This document shows, in pieces, positions 44,654-53,836 of a stretch of DNA of 64,000 bases. Under the pieces are notes generated by a model. It was given only the letters and a program-made list of their open reading frames with translations. It was not told the origin of the DNA and did no database searches. This DNA comes from Salegentibacter agarivorans (lineage in GTDB: Bacteria > Bacteroidota > Bacteroidia > Flavobacteriales > Flavobacteriaceae), in the NCBI RefSeq assembly GCF_900113135.1, contig NZ_FOOH01000020.1, positions 1 to 64,000 of the forward strand. Direction: 5' to 3'. The position numbers were made by a program, and so were the translations under genes. Numbering within the stretch: position 1 is the first letter of the stretch; each line of letters opens with the position of its first letter.

Positions 44654-44661
44654 TACATTTG
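44654..44661 (+). promoter_or_regulatory. -7 box of the sensor kinase gene
   Basis: TACATTTG matches TAnnTTTG exactly and ends 24 bp before the TTG start codon. No -33 TTTG is seen at the usual distance. Confidence 0.45.
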
Positions 44662-44685
44662 ATCTAATATTCTTTAAATCAAAAT

Positions 44686-47600
44686 TTGAAAAACTTATTT
44701 GCTGTATTCATTTTCCTTTTTTCAGTTGCACTTTGGTGTCAAGAAGATAATTCTCTATTAGTTAGTAAAAATACCTTTTCATTTAGAGATGGTTATTTAA
44801 TCTCCAATTCCTTCCACTCTATCTACGATACTAACGGATGGCTATGGATTTTAGGCGAGAATAAACTTTCAAACGAATATATTTTAGGAGAGCAGGAAAT
44901 TATTATTCAACGTTTTGATGGGGCTAATTTCTTCACCTTGAAATTACCTGATACTTTTAATAAAAAGATTAAAGAAGGTCATTTCTTTAAAAGTCAGGAC
45001 CACGGACTTTATCTAAAATTATCTTACGAGGTTGCTCGAGCTGAATTATTTTATATCAACACAGAAACCTTAACGCTTAAAGCTGTCAAAGAATATAATA
45101 AGCTTAACGCAAACTTTTTAATTTCAAAAGCCTACACTGCTCAAGATTCAAGCCCTATTGTTCTTACGTCAAACAATAAATTTTATAGTGCCAAACTTGA
45201 TAAGTTAAAATTAAGGTTTATTGATTCTATTCCTTTTGAAAAACCGGTTGCTCAACCGGTGCTGGATGATCCAATCACAATGGATGACTTTACCCTGATA
45301 AAATTACAAACCGAAAAAGAGGGCGTTTTTCTGAATAAGGAGGGAAAGTTCATAAAAAAAATAGCCGAAAGTGATTTTGAAGCCACAAATGGAATTAATT
45401 TTTATCCAACGATAATACAGCCCCCATTTAAAGTCAGTGATGCCTTTTACACCTATATTGATAACTATAAGAATGCTTTCAAATTCAATAAAGAATTTAA
45501 AAAATTCTTAGAAATACCTCATACTGATAGTGTTCTAGGCGGAAATAAAAAACTGCAGTTTACTTCAGGTTTCAACTATGCCTTTTCCACTGAAATTGAT
45601 GGAGACTTCACAGCAATGGAGTTATATCGCCTTAAAGATTTTCAAAAGGAGTTATTTACTACAATTAAAGTAAAAAATATATCAGGAATTGCTTACAAGG
45701 ATTTTGGAAAAGACCTGGTAATACTCGACGGAAACACCTTAGATTCCTATTCTTTTATTAAAAGTAAAATCAAAACTTTTTTAAAAGATAAAAGCATCCG
45801 TTCAATTAAAAAGTTAAAGGAAAACAAGTATATCATAGCAACAGATACAGAGGGGCTTTACAAGATCGACGTAAAAAAAAATACAGAAGAACGAATAAAA
45901 ATTCTATCCGATGCTACCAAGCTGAACATTAATTACTCCCGGGGTATTTTCAATGGAACAGACAACAATCTTATAATTGCAAACTCTGATTATCTATATA
46001 CCCTGGATTCAAATTATGAGGTAATTCAGGACAAAACGATAAAAATACATAGTGGAATAATTATAAAACTAAAAGACAGCCTATTTACGGCAGATCCAGG
46101 AAGTGGAATTTATAAATACAGTCTTAATGAAAATAGCTATACTAAAATTGCAAATACCGAGGTTGTACAAGTAAAGGAATTTGCTACAGATGGCACCACC
46201 CTCTTTGCAAACACTGGCCAGGGAATTTTTGAATACAAAAACGGCAACTTTAATACCTATACATTTGAAAATGTAGAAACAGATCACTTGCTATCTATAA
46301 ACTATCTGCAAGATTATGGCATTCTGGTTTCCACAAAGTTCGGGGAAATTTATACATTCGATACCACAACTAAAAAATTAAATCTGCTTTATAAAGATGC
46401 ATTAAATGCATCCATTGTTGGGATGGTTGAAGATCACAATGGTATTTTATGGTTAAATACCTATGCCGGGATTGTATCCTTAAACCCATCTTCAAAAAAA
46501 ATTATTAGATATACTACAAAAGATGGCGTTTATGAGCTAGAAGGCAATAGGTTTAGCACCTATAAAGATGAACAGGATGGCAGTATTTTAATGGGAAGTA
46601 ATAAAGGTCTTAGCTATTTTAAGCCAGATGAATTAGTTGAAAATAATTTAAAAGCACAACCTCAATTTACTTCTATCTCATTTTTTAATTCAGAAAACGA
46701 TCGCTGGGAAGTTAACACTTCTCCAGACTTTTTAAATAATACTCGCAAGATTGATTTGCCTTCAGAATACAGAAGATTTTCTGCAACACTCTCTGTTTTT
46801 GGACAGCTAAACCCTCAGGATATTAAGTACCGGTATCGTTTATTAAATATCGGAAGTAACTCAGACTGGTTTACTACCTACGCTGGTAAAGAAATTTTAT
46901 TCGCAAATCTGGCAGCAGGAGTTTATAATTTAGAAGTTGAAGCCTACAGTGCTTCTAAAGAAAAGATAGGAGAAACGATTGTACTAAAAGTAATTTCTAA
47001 AGAAGTTTTTTATAAAACCTGGTGGTTTATTTTATTGATTCTATTTTTTGTTGTCATTTCTGTTCTGTTTCTATTTTATCAATATAAAGTAAAACAGAAA
47101 TTATTTGCAAAAAATAAAATTGCATTGAACGAAGCGCAAATTAAAAATACTATGATGTTAGAAATTCATCATAGAATTAAGAATAATCTTCAAATTGTTT
47201 CCGGGCTATTAGGTTTGCAAATGGCAAACAGTAAAAATGAAGAATTAAAAGTAAAATTACAGGATAGCCAAAGCAGGATCGAGTCTATCGCCGGTATTCA
47301 TGACCTGTTATATAATTCAAGCAACCAGGATCTTATTTCTGTTAAAGAAAATATAGAAAGCTGTGTTGCTTATTACAAAAAGCTTTTTCCTACTAATATT
47401 ACGTATCATCTAAATATTGACAGTTCCATTTTAAGCGTCACTCAAGCCACCCCTTTTTCACTTTTATTAAATGAACTAATAAATAACTCAAATAAACACG
47501 CTTTTCATCAAACCAAGAATCCCGAAATATTTATAAATTTTCAGCAGCGGGATAAAAAGTATGTATTTATTTATTTTGACAATGGTAATTTTACCCAACA

Positions 47601-47727
47601 GGCAACCCAGAAACAAACTATGGGTATGAAAATTATAGGAATGATGAACAAGCAATTGAAAGGAGAATTAAAGATTGAAAACACTACTAATTTTAAATTA
47701 ACCTTACTTTTTTCGAAAAATGAATAG
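44686..47727 (+). CDS. LytS-like sensor histidine kinase with a large extracytoplasmic domain
   Basis: The protein has 1013 residues. TTG at 44686 is chosen because the signal peptide (KNLFAVFIFLFSVALWCQ) starts right there and no ATG is available. Residues 20-660 look like a periplasmic two-component propeller (repeated strands such as GIFEYKNGNF, GILWLNTYAGIVSLNP). A Y_Y_Y domain follows at about 690-765 (KYRYRLLNIGSNSDWF, LAAGVYNLEVEA), then one membrane helix (779-801). The HisKA_2 domain has H828/H829 in EIHHRIKNNLQ, and the HATPase domain has N-box LLNELINNSNKHAF and FDNG; the ATP lid is short. The regulator gene overlaps its end by 8 bp. Confidence 0.88.
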   Translation: MKNLFAVFIFLFSVALWCQEDNSLLVSKNTFSFRDGYLISNSFHSIYDTNGWLWILGENKLSNEYILGEQEIIIQRFDGANFFTLKLPDTFNKKIKEGHFFKSQDHGLYLKLSYEVARAELFYINTETLTLKAVKEYNKLNANFLISKAYTAQDSSPIVLTSNNKFYSAKLDKLKLRFIDSIPFEKPVAQPVLDDPITMDDFTLIKLQTEKEGVFLNKEGKFIKKIAESDFEATNGINFYPTIIQPPFKVSDAFYTYIDNYKNAFKFNKEFKKFLEIPHTDSVLGGNKKLQFTSGFNYAFSTEIDGDFTAMELYRLKDFQKELFTTIKVKNISGIAYKDFGKDLVILDGNTLDSYSFIKSKIKTFLKDKSIRSIKKLKENKYIIATDTEGLYKIDVKKNTEERIKILSDATKLNINYSRGIFNGTDNNLIIANSDYLYTLDSNYEVIQDKTIKIHSGIIIKLKDSLFTADPGSGIYKYSLNENSYTKIANTEVVQVKEFATDGTTLFANTGQGIFEYKNGNFNTYTFENVETDHLLSINYLQDYGILVSTKFGEIYTFDTTTKKLNLLYKDALNASIVGMVEDHNGILWLNTYAGIVSLNPSSKKIIRYTTKDGVYELEGNRFSTYKDEQDGSILMGSNKGLSYFKPDELVENNLKAQPQFTSISFFNSENDRWEVNTSPDFLNNTRKIDLPSEYRRFSATLSVFGQLNPQDIKYRYRLLNIGSNSDWFTTYAGKEILFANLAAGVYNLEVEAYSASKEKIGETIVLKVISKEVFYKTWWFILLILFFVVISVLFLFYQYKVKQKLFAKNKIALNEAQIKNTMMLEIHHRIKNNLQIVSGLLGLQMANSKNEELKVKLQDSQSRIESIAGIHDLLYNSSNQDLISVKENIESCVAYYKKLFPTNITYHLNIDSSILSVTQATPFSLLLNELINNSNKHAFHQTKNPEIFINFQQRDKKYVFIYFDNGNFTQQATQKQTMGMKIIGMMNKQLKGELKIENTTNFKLTLLFSKNE

Positions 47728-48388
47728 CATAAAAATCTATATTTTAGAAGATGAAATAATAACCCAGGAGCTTCTAAAACAGACGTTGGAGGATTTAGGT
47801 TTTAAAATTTGTGGGATGGCAACAAATGCAGAAACCGCACTCGCCGAGATTGCCCTTTTAAAACCAGATATTGCTATTTTAGATATTAGAGTAGAAGGCC
47901 CGCAGACAGGGATATGGTTAGGGAACCAGTTAGATATTCCTCTCATCTATTTAACAGCTTTTAATGATGTAGAGACCATAAAAAAAGCAATTGCTACAAC
48001 ACCAACAAGTTACCTGGTAAAACCCCTTAATAATAAGGATTTATATATTGCTGTTGAATTAGCTGTAAGTAAAATAAAAAATAAGGCGCAAATAATAGTA
48101 AAGGATAAAGACAAAAAAATCATCCTTTCTGAAGATCAGATTTTATATGCAAAGAAAGAAGATCAATATCTAATATTACATTTAAAAGATTCTGAAAAAT
48201 TAATAAGGTCCAGTATTAAAGATTTTTTAGAACAAATGAATTCTCCATCATTTTTGCAAGTGCATCGTTCTTATGTAATCAATAAAGACTGTGTTACTGC
48301 ATTTAATAGCAAAGAAATAATTATTAATAACAGCCGCATTCCCATATCAAAAAGCTATGCTAAAGAAATTTTAGAAGAAATTTCTTAA
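47720..48388 (+). CDS. LytTR-type response regulator
   Basis: This 222-residue protein has an N-terminal receiver domain with acidic E10/D11 and phosphoacceptor D55 (IAILDIRVEG), conserved T/A in LIYLTAFND and K in YLVKPL. A C-terminal LytTR DNA-binding domain covers about residues 120-222 (EDQILYAKKEDQYLILHL, FLQVHRSYVINKDCVTAF, IPISKSYAKEIL). It is the partner of the kinase whose end it overlaps. LytTR regulators bind direct repeats two helical turns apart, exactly what is seen at 44473-44525. Confidence 0.92.
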   Translation: MNSIKIYILEDEIITQELLKQTLEDLGFKICGMATNAETALAEIALLKPDIAILDIRVEGPQTGIWLGNQLDIPLIYLTAFNDVETIKKAIATTPTSYLVKPLNNKDLYIAVELAVSKIKNKAQIIVKDKDKKIILSEDQILYAKKEDQYLILHLKDSEKLIRSSIKDFLEQMNSPSFLQVHRSYVINKDCVTAFNSKEIIINNSRIPISKSYAKEILEEIS

Positions 48389-48590
48389 TTATTTTCCAGC
48401 CCTTGTTTTCACTTATCATTTATCTATAGATTTTATTGATTCTCATGTAATAACTTAGTTTTACTCCAATACTGATTTTTATAAGGGCACATAGATCATT
48501 ACATTTTAAATACTTACGTTTCCAAAATCTCATAAAATTTAAATAGAATGTTATTTTTTCCTTAGATGACGTTAAAACATTTAGTCATTT

Positions 48591-48614
48591 CTTACAATAA
48601 ATATAAATTGTAAG
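48591..48614 (+). promoter_or_regulatory. Inverted repeat abutting the permease start codon
   Basis: CTTACAAT (48591-48598) and ATTGTAAG (48607-48614) pair perfectly around eight A/T bases and end one base before the ATG at 48616. It could be an operator, or a leader stem that hides the start codon. Confidence 0.35.
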
Positions 48615-48615
48615 T

Positions 48616-49854
48616 ATGGGAAAAAAGAAACTAAAAAGGTCCCTGGGATTATGGGACATATTAATGTTCGGGATTGGTGGTATTGTAGGTGCCGGTATTT
48701 ATGCAATTATAGGAGAAGCAGCAGCACTTGGCGGCAATATGCTTTGGCTAAGTTTTATTATAGCTGCAACAGTAGCTCTTTTAACGGGATTGTCTTACGC
48801 CGAATTTGTTAGTCGGTTTCCAGATTCCGGTGGGAGTTTTGAATATATTAAACAAAGCCTGGGTAAAAAGCCGGCTTTTTTTATGTCTATTTTTATGGTA
48901 TTTACCGGTGTGGTAGCCGCTGCTGCTATAGCTATTAGCTTTGCCAGTTACTTAAATAGATTATGGGATTTCCCGGCATGGATAATTGTAATAGGCATAG
49001 TTGCGTTAATGGCTCTCTTCAATATTTTTGGCGCTAAATACAGTTCTTATTATAATTCGGTTGCTACTGTGATAACCCTGGCGGGACTTGCCGCCGTTAT
49101 TGCAGTTTGTATTCCCGAGTTTGGCTCTACAGATCTCACCAAGCTTAATGATTCAGGCTGGAATGGAATTATAGCTGGTAGTGCTTTAATTTTTTTTAGT
49201 TATATAGGTTTCGAAGATCTGGTAAAAATGGCCGAAGAAACTAAAAATCCCGAAAAGAATATGCCCAAAGGGGTACTTCTAAGTGGATTGGCTGTACTTA
49301 TTTTGTATGTTCTAATTGCAATAAGCGCCGTAAGTGTATTAGATTGGCAGAAACTTGCAGAATCTGAAGGACCGCTGGCTGCAGTAATAGAAACTAAATG
49401 GGGCAGGATTGGCGCTACAGGGCTGGTTGTAGTGGCTCTTTTTGCCACGAGCAAAACCATTTTAAGTAATATATTGGGAACTTCCAGATTACTTTATGAT
49501 GTTGCCCGCGATAGCGGGGTAACCTGGTTAAAAAAGTTTACAACCATATCAGGTATAGGAAATGCTCCCAATTACGCCATTATTGCCATCGCAATTTTAG
49601 CTATTGCCTTCGGACTGTTAGGAGATTTAAAAATGGTGGCCAGCATCAGTAATATTTTTATTTTTATTGTTTTTGGAATGGTCAATTTTTCATTATTAAT
49701 GTTTCGTTATAAAAACAGAAAAAATAAGAAAAAAGCGCCTTTTCATATTCCTTTAAATGTACATAATATTCCCATTCCTACTGTTATTGCATTGCTTACC
49801 ATCCTTATTTTATTCGGCTACAACCTATATAATCTCACCCAGGGAAATATGTGA
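48616..49854 (+). CDS. APC-superfamily amino acid permease
   Basis: This 412-residue membrane protein has about 12 hydrophobic helices. The first helix holds the APC signature GIGGIVGAGIYAIIG, followed by SYAEFVSRFPDSGGSFEYI in helix 2-3 and FFSYIGFEDLVKMAEETKNPEKNMPKG in helix 6, which are typical of amino acid/polyamine/organocation transporters (proton symport or exchange). The substrate is not evident. The gene is transcribed alone toward the nadB-nadA pair. Confidence 0.88.
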   Translation: MGKKKLKRSLGLWDILMFGIGGIVGAGIYAIIGEAAALGGNMLWLSFIIAATVALLTGLSYAEFVSRFPDSGGSFEYIKQSLGKKPAFFMSIFMVFTGVVAAAAIAISFASYLNRLWDFPAWIIVIGIVALMALFNIFGAKYSSYYNSVATVITLAGLAAVIAVCIPEFGSTDLTKLNDSGWNGIIAGSALIFFSYIGFEDLVKMAEETKNPEKNMPKGVLLSGLAVLILYVLIAISAVSVLDWQKLAESEGPLAAVIETKWGRIGATGLVVVALFATSKTILSNILGTSRLLYDVARDSGVTWLKKFTTISGIGNAPNYAIIAIAILAIAFGLLGDLKMVASISNIFIFIVFGMVNFSLLMFRYKNRKNKKKAPFHIPLNVHNIPIPTVIALLTILILFGYNLYNLTQGNM

Positions 49855-49889
49855 GTTGAAATTTTATAAAAATTAAAAATAGCTCGACA

Positions 49890-51422
49890 TCAATTAGAAA
49901 ATTTATGGGTTTCCTTTTTATTCAAAAACTTGCTTTTAATTGCATGTTCAAGTACAATCATGGCTGTTTGAATCATATTTTTTAGCTCAAAAAATTCCGG
50001 GTTACTATTCTTACATAGTTTTTCAATTTTTTCATCTAAAAATTTCAATTTCGATAATACTCTCTGCTTTTCATTTTCTTCGGAAGTATAAAGCAAATTA
50101 TAGCTCATGAGGCGATTTAGCTCTTTTTCGAAATTATTTAGAATATCACTTTCTTCTTTGCTTACATCAATTTGAAAAATCACTTCCTGCTCACATTCCT
50201 CTAACGGGATTGAATCCAACTTTTCTACCACATTACCTGCGGCCTGGTGAGAGAATACAAGAGCTTCCAGCAAAGAATTTGAAGCCAACCTGTTGGCGCC
50301 ATGCAAACCGGTGTGTGCACATTCTCCCGAAGCATAAAGTTTATTAATGCTGGTTCTGGCAAATTTATCTACCTGAATTCCACCGCACTGGTAATGAGCG
50401 GCCGGCACAATAGGGAGAAGATCTTTTTTAAAATCTATCCCTTCGTCCAGGCAATATTGTACAATGGTTGGAAAATGACTTTTGAAAGCTTCTGCTTCAA
50501 GGTGGCGGCAATCAAGAAATACCGATTCTTTACCCGATTGTTGCAGCTCTTTCATAATCGCTTCAGAAACTATATCGCGGGTTGCCAGTTCTCCGTTAGC
50601 ATCATATTTAAAAAGGAATCTATTTCCGGCACTGTCAATTACATATGCTCCAAAACCTCTAACCGCTTCAGAAATAAGGAACAAAGAATGCTGGTTTTTA
50701 GTATAAAGGGCTGTGGGATGAAATTGAATAAAATTCATGTTTAATATTTCTGCGCCAGCTCTGTACGCCATTGCAATTCCATCTCCTGTTGCAACTGAAG
50801 GATTTGTAGTATTTTGAAATATTCTTCCACTTCCGCCGGTGGCCAAAAATGTAACGCGAGAGCTGATGCTTACCACTTCAGCCTTTTGCCTGTCTATCGC
50901 CCTTACTCCTATGCAGGTTGTAGTAGATTCTTCTTTTTTCAAAATTAAATCGGTCACAAAATAATGATCGCAAAAAATAATATTTGAATAAGATGCTGCT
51001 TTTTGAAGCAATTTAGTCTCCATTTCCTTCCCGGTAAGATCCTGGTGATGAACAATTCGTTTTTGTGAATGTCCGCCTTCCAGTCCCAGTTCAAGTTCTC
51101 CCAGTTCATTTGCGTCAAAGCTGGTCCCCCAGTTAATAAGTTCGTACAATCTCTCCGGGGCCTGAGAAATTACCAATTTTACGACTTCGGGATCATTTAT
51201 GCCTTTGCCGGCTTTCATGGTGTCCTCTATATGTTGTTCAAAACTATCCCTTATTTTATCGAGAACTACCGCAATCCCACCTTGCGCCTTAGTAGTATTC
51301 CCAACGTCATTATTACTTTTTGTTAGCACGTGAATAATGGCATCTGGTTTTGCTGCAGCTACCTTAATTGCAAATGATAACCCGGCAATTCCTGAACCTA
51401 TAACTAAAACATCTGTTTTCAT
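49890..51422 (-). CDS. nadB: L-aspartate oxidase
   Basis: The protein has 510 residues, the usual length. It oxidises L-aspartate to iminoaspartate, the first step of NAD synthesis. The FAD-binding start is TDVLVIGSGIAGLSFAI, and the family blocks TKAQGGIAVVL, EGGHSQKRIVHHQD, FLATGGSGRIFQNTTNP, MNFIQFHPTALY, PAAHYQCGGIQVD and ASGECAHTGLHGANRLASNSLLE are all present. The helical C-terminal domain is normal. It follows nadA by only 3 bp and is clearly cotranscribed. Confidence 0.96.
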   Translation of the reverse strand: MKTDVLVIGSGIAGLSFAIKVAAAKPDAIIHVLTKSNNDVGNTTKAQGGIAVVLDKIRDSFEQHIEDTMKAGKGINDPEVVKLVISQAPERLYELINWGTSFDANELGELELGLEGGHSQKRIVHHQDLTGKEMETKLLQKAASYSNIIFCDHYFVTDLILKKEESTTTCIGVRAIDRQKAEVVSISSRVTFLATGGSGRIFQNTTNPSVATGDGIAMAYRAGAEILNMNFIQFHPTALYTKNQHSLFLISEAVRGFGAYVIDSAGNRFLFKYDANGELATRDIVSEAIMKELQQSGKESVFLDCRHLEAEAFKSHFPTIVQYCLDEGIDFKKDLLPIVPAAHYQCGGIQVDKFARTSINKLYASGECAHTGLHGANRLASNSLLEALVFSHQAAGNVVEKLDSIPLEECEQEVIFQIDVSKEESDILNNFEKELNRLMSYNLLYTSEENEKQRVLSKLKFLDEKIEKLCKNSNPEFFELKNMIQTAMIVLEHAIKSKFLNKKETHKFSN

Positions 51423-51425
51423 AAT

Positions 51426-52370
51426 TTACAGTTCCATCATACGTTTTATTGGCCTGTGAGCAGCTTTCATCAGGCTTTCTGCCAGTACTATTTCGGGCGA
51501 TTCATCCTTTAAACAGTTGTATAATTTTTGTAGCGTGTTCATTTTCATAAAAGCACATTCACTGCAGGCACAGCTATTATCTTCTTTTGCCGGTGCCGGA
51601 ATCAAGGTTTTATCAGGTACATCCATTTGCATTTGATGTAGAATTCCTGCTTCGGTAGCTACAATAAAAGTATCCTGATCACTGGATTTTACGAAATTGA
51701 GCATTCCCGAAGTTGACCCTATGTAATTTGCAATTTTAAGAATATGTTCTTCTGATTCCGGATGAGCTATAATTTTAGCCGAAGGATACTTTGCGTACAA
51801 TTCCAGCAATTTATCTATAGAAAAAGCTTCATGAACAATACACGCGCCATCCCAGAGTAACATTTTCCTGCCGGTTTTTTCTATTAAATACCGGCCAAGA
51901 TTCTTATCGGGTGCAAAAATGATTGGTTTATCTAAAGGAATGGAATTTATCACTCTTTCGGCATTAGAGGAGGTACAAACCACATCACTCATTGCCTTAA
52001 TTTCAGCAGAACAATTAATATAAGTGACCACCACGTGATCGGGATACTTATCTTTTAATTGCTGAAAAGCTTCAGGAGGACAACTTTCGGCTAAAGAACA
52101 ACCCGCGTTAAGATCGGGTAAAAGAACTTTTTTAGACGGATTCAGGATTTTGGCAGTTTCAGCCATAAAATGTACGCCGGCAAAAACAATAATATCAGCA
52201 TTTGTGGTAGCAGCTTTTTTGGCCAGCTCCAGACTATCTCCGACAAAATCAGCGATCTCCTGGATTTCCGGTTCCTGATAATAATGAGCCAGGATAACGG
52301 CATTTTTCGTGTTTTTTAATATTGAAATTTCTTCTTGTGGTGATAATTTATTTTCCGTTAACACACTCAT
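51426..52370 (-). CDS. nadA: Quinolinate synthase
   Basis: The protein has 314 residues and condenses iminoaspartate with dihydroxyacetone phosphate to quinolinate, using a [4Fe-4S] cluster. Cluster ligands are expected at C91 (NAGCSLAES), C177 (DGACIVHE) and one of C267, C269 or C272 ([10 protein letters not shown]). The substrate blocks [20 protein letters not shown] and [14 protein letters not shown] are conserved. It is the first gene of the nadA-nadB pair. No nadC is in the window. Confidence 0.96.
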   Translation of the reverse strand: MSVLTENKLSPQEEISILKNTKNAVILAHYYQEPEIQEIADFVGDSLELAKKAATTNADIIVFAGVHFMAETAKILNPSKKVLLPDLNAGCSLAESCPPEAFQQLKDKYPDHVVVTYINCSAEIKAMSDVVCTSSNAERVINSIPLDKPIIFAPDKNLGRYLIEKTGRKMLLWDGACIVHEAFSIDKLLELYAKYPSAKIIAHPESEEHILKIANYIGSTSGMLNFVKSSDQDTFIVATEAGILHQMQMDVPDKTLIPAPAKEDNSCACSECAFMKMNTLQKLYNCLKDESPEIVLAESLMKAAHRPIKRMMEL

Positions 52371-52500
52371 TATGATGACTTTTAGAGAAAAAAGAATTCA
52401 GAATCTTTTGAAAATCTATTCTTCTGAAACTATCAGATGAATATAATTGAATTAAGCTACCTCACAGCAAACTTAGGCACTCACCGTAAACGGTTAATAA

Positions 52501-52614
52501 ATTTGCAAAGTAAACCCCGATGCATTTAATCTCGATTATAGAGTAAAATTAATAGGATTTTATTCTGCGATTTATGACCCTAATCAGAAAAAAGGAATTT
52601 CTTATCGTTTCTGA
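52501..52614 (+). pseudogene. C-terminal remnant of an outer membrane beta-barrel protein
   Basis: A 37-codon frame without start codon reads KVNPDAFNLDYRVKLIGFYS and ends KKGISYRF before TGA. Alternating hydrophobic residues and a terminal phenylalanine are the hallmark of the last strands of an outer membrane porin or receptor. It is preceded by an in-frame TAA and unrelated DNA. The parent could have been a porin of the nearby nitrate or NAD genes, but I cannot name it. Confidence 0.5.
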
Positions 52615-52711
52615 ATTTTTCTATTGTGAAAAATTCAGTTATTACAGCTATTTATACAAATTTCTGCAATGTGATTGCGATCATAAATTTGTGTATGCCT
52701 TAAAATCTTTC

Positions 52712-52735
52712 TTTGTAAAAATTAAATTTTACAAA
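52712..52735 (+). promoter_or_regulatory. Inverted repeat over the translation start region of the DUF438-PAS gene
   Basis: TTTGTAAAA (52712-52720) and TTTTACAAA (52727-52735) are perfect reverse complements with a six-base spacer, and the start codon follows one base later. An operator for a dimeric regulator or a leader stem is possible. Confidence 0.35.
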
Positions 52736-52736
52736 A

Positions 52737-53702
52737 ATGAATGATACGATTGATACTTCTAAACTAGCTGCAGGACACCCGGTAAGTGTATATTTTCAGG
52801 AACAAGAATTGATAAAATTACTTACTGAAGAACTAAAAAATACAGATCCCACGGCTGAATATCAAAAGTTCTATAATATTTTCAATCAGTTGCAATCTAT
52901 AGAAAGACGTTTTGAGAGAAAAGAGAACCAACTATTTCCTTTCCTGGAACAAAAAGGATGGAACGGCCCGTCACAGGGAATGTGGTCTTTTCACGACACT
53001 TTAAGAGAGCAATTTAGATTATTGAGGAAAAAAATTGAAGCAAGGGAAATAGAAGAAATAGACCAGGACGTACAATATCTTATCAGCGGAATTTTTAGAT
53101 TGTTATTAATTGAAGAAACAACATTATTTCCAAACGCTCTAAAAATACTAACAGAAGAAGATTGGACCAAAGTACGTGTGGGAGAAGAAGAAATAGGTTG
53201 GATGCTACCGCAGGTTCCACCAGCCTTTCCTAATAAGGAATATATACATCCCAGCCGGGATTTCACCAAAAGAGAGCTTTCATTTTCGTTAGAGAATACC
53301 GCCCATTACGATGAGGGTTATATGACGGTTGACCAGGTAAACCTGCTTCTTAAAACTATGCCGTTAGACCTTACTTATGTAGATGAAAATGACAAAGTGA
53401 TATTTTACAATCGTGGAGAAGAACGCGTATTTCCTAGAAGTGCGGGTATTATTGGCCGGGAAGTAAAATTTTGTCATCCTCCAAAAAGTGTAGGTACTGT
53501 TTTAAAAATTCTGGAAGAATTTAGAAAAGGAACAAAAAGTGAATCATCTTTTTGGATCAATTTTAAAGGTCGGCTTATCTACATTAGGTACTTTGCTGTT
53601 CGTGATGCACAGAAAAACTATAAAGGTGTAATTGAAATGTCTCAGGATATTACTGATATTAAAAATATAGAAGGGGAAAAACGCCTATTGGATTGGGATT
53701 AA
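52737..53702 (+). CDS. DUF438/hemerythrin-like plus PAS domain protein
   Basis: The protein has 321 residues. The N-terminal half (about 1-150) is of the DUF438 and hemerythrin type: GHPVSVYFQEQELI, ERRFERKENQLFPFLEQKG, MWSFHDTLREQF and LLLIEETTLFP carry the His/Glu residues expected of a di-iron or haem site. Residues 200-315 are a PAS domain (MPLDLTYVDENDKVIFYNRGEERVFPR, FCHPPKSV). Relatives have been connected to nitric oxide or oxygen sensing. Its position between nadA and the nitrate assimilation genes is compatible with that, though not proof. Confidence 0.85.
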   Translation: MNDTIDTSKLAAGHPVSVYFQEQELIKLLTEELKNTDPTAEYQKFYNIFNQLQSIERRFERKENQLFPFLEQKGWNGPSQGMWSFHDTLREQFRLLRKKIEAREIEEIDQDVQYLISGIFRLLLIEETTLFPNALKILTEEDWTKVRVGEEEIGWMLPQVPPAFPNKEYIHPSRDFTKRELSFSLENTAHYDEGYMTVDQVNLLLKTMPLDLTYVDENDKVIFYNRGEERVFPRSAGIIGREVKFCHPPKSVGTVLKILEEFRKGTKSESSFWINFKGRLIYIRYFAVRDAQKNYKGVIEMSQDITDIKNIEGEKRLLDWD

Positions 53703-53775
53703 AAATTAGGTAATCACTAAGTAATTAAAAGAATACCCAGAAAGAAACTAGGAAACAAGATAGCAGCCGCTTTTT

Positions 53776-53803
53776 TTTGATAATTTTAAAAACCTTTACT
53801 TTG
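53776..53803 (+). promoter_or_regulatory. Promoter of the NIPSNAP gene
   Basis: TTTG (53776-53779) and TTACTTTG (53796-53803, seven of eight positions of TAnnTTTG) are 16 bp apart and end 33 bp before the start codon. Confidence 0.4.
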
Positions 53804-53836
53804 CTAAAATCGATTTCCTGACCTTTTAAATATATC

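Larger units (their letters stand above)
44262..44685. other. Divergent control region between the small-ORF unit and the sensor kinase
   Basis: This 424-bp stretch holds the three LytTR-type sites, the leftward -7 box and the rightward TACATTTG box. Two further minus-strand frames cross the repeats: one with an ATG (44396-44515, 39 codons) and one without a start (44335-44527). I treat both as by-products of the 21-bp period, which is a multiple of three. Confidence 0.4.
52371..52736. other. Region upstream of nadA and of the DUF438-PAS gene
   Basis: It holds the porin tail at 52501-52614 and the inverted repeat at 52712-52735. No intact gene is present. The promoters of both divergent genes must lie here. 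Confidence 0.4.

Noticed and set aside
48611-48617. TAAGTAT before the permease start as a NarL-like half-site
   Set aside because: A single AT-rich 7-mer is expected dozens of times by chance in 64 kb; there is no second arm and no nitrogen context.
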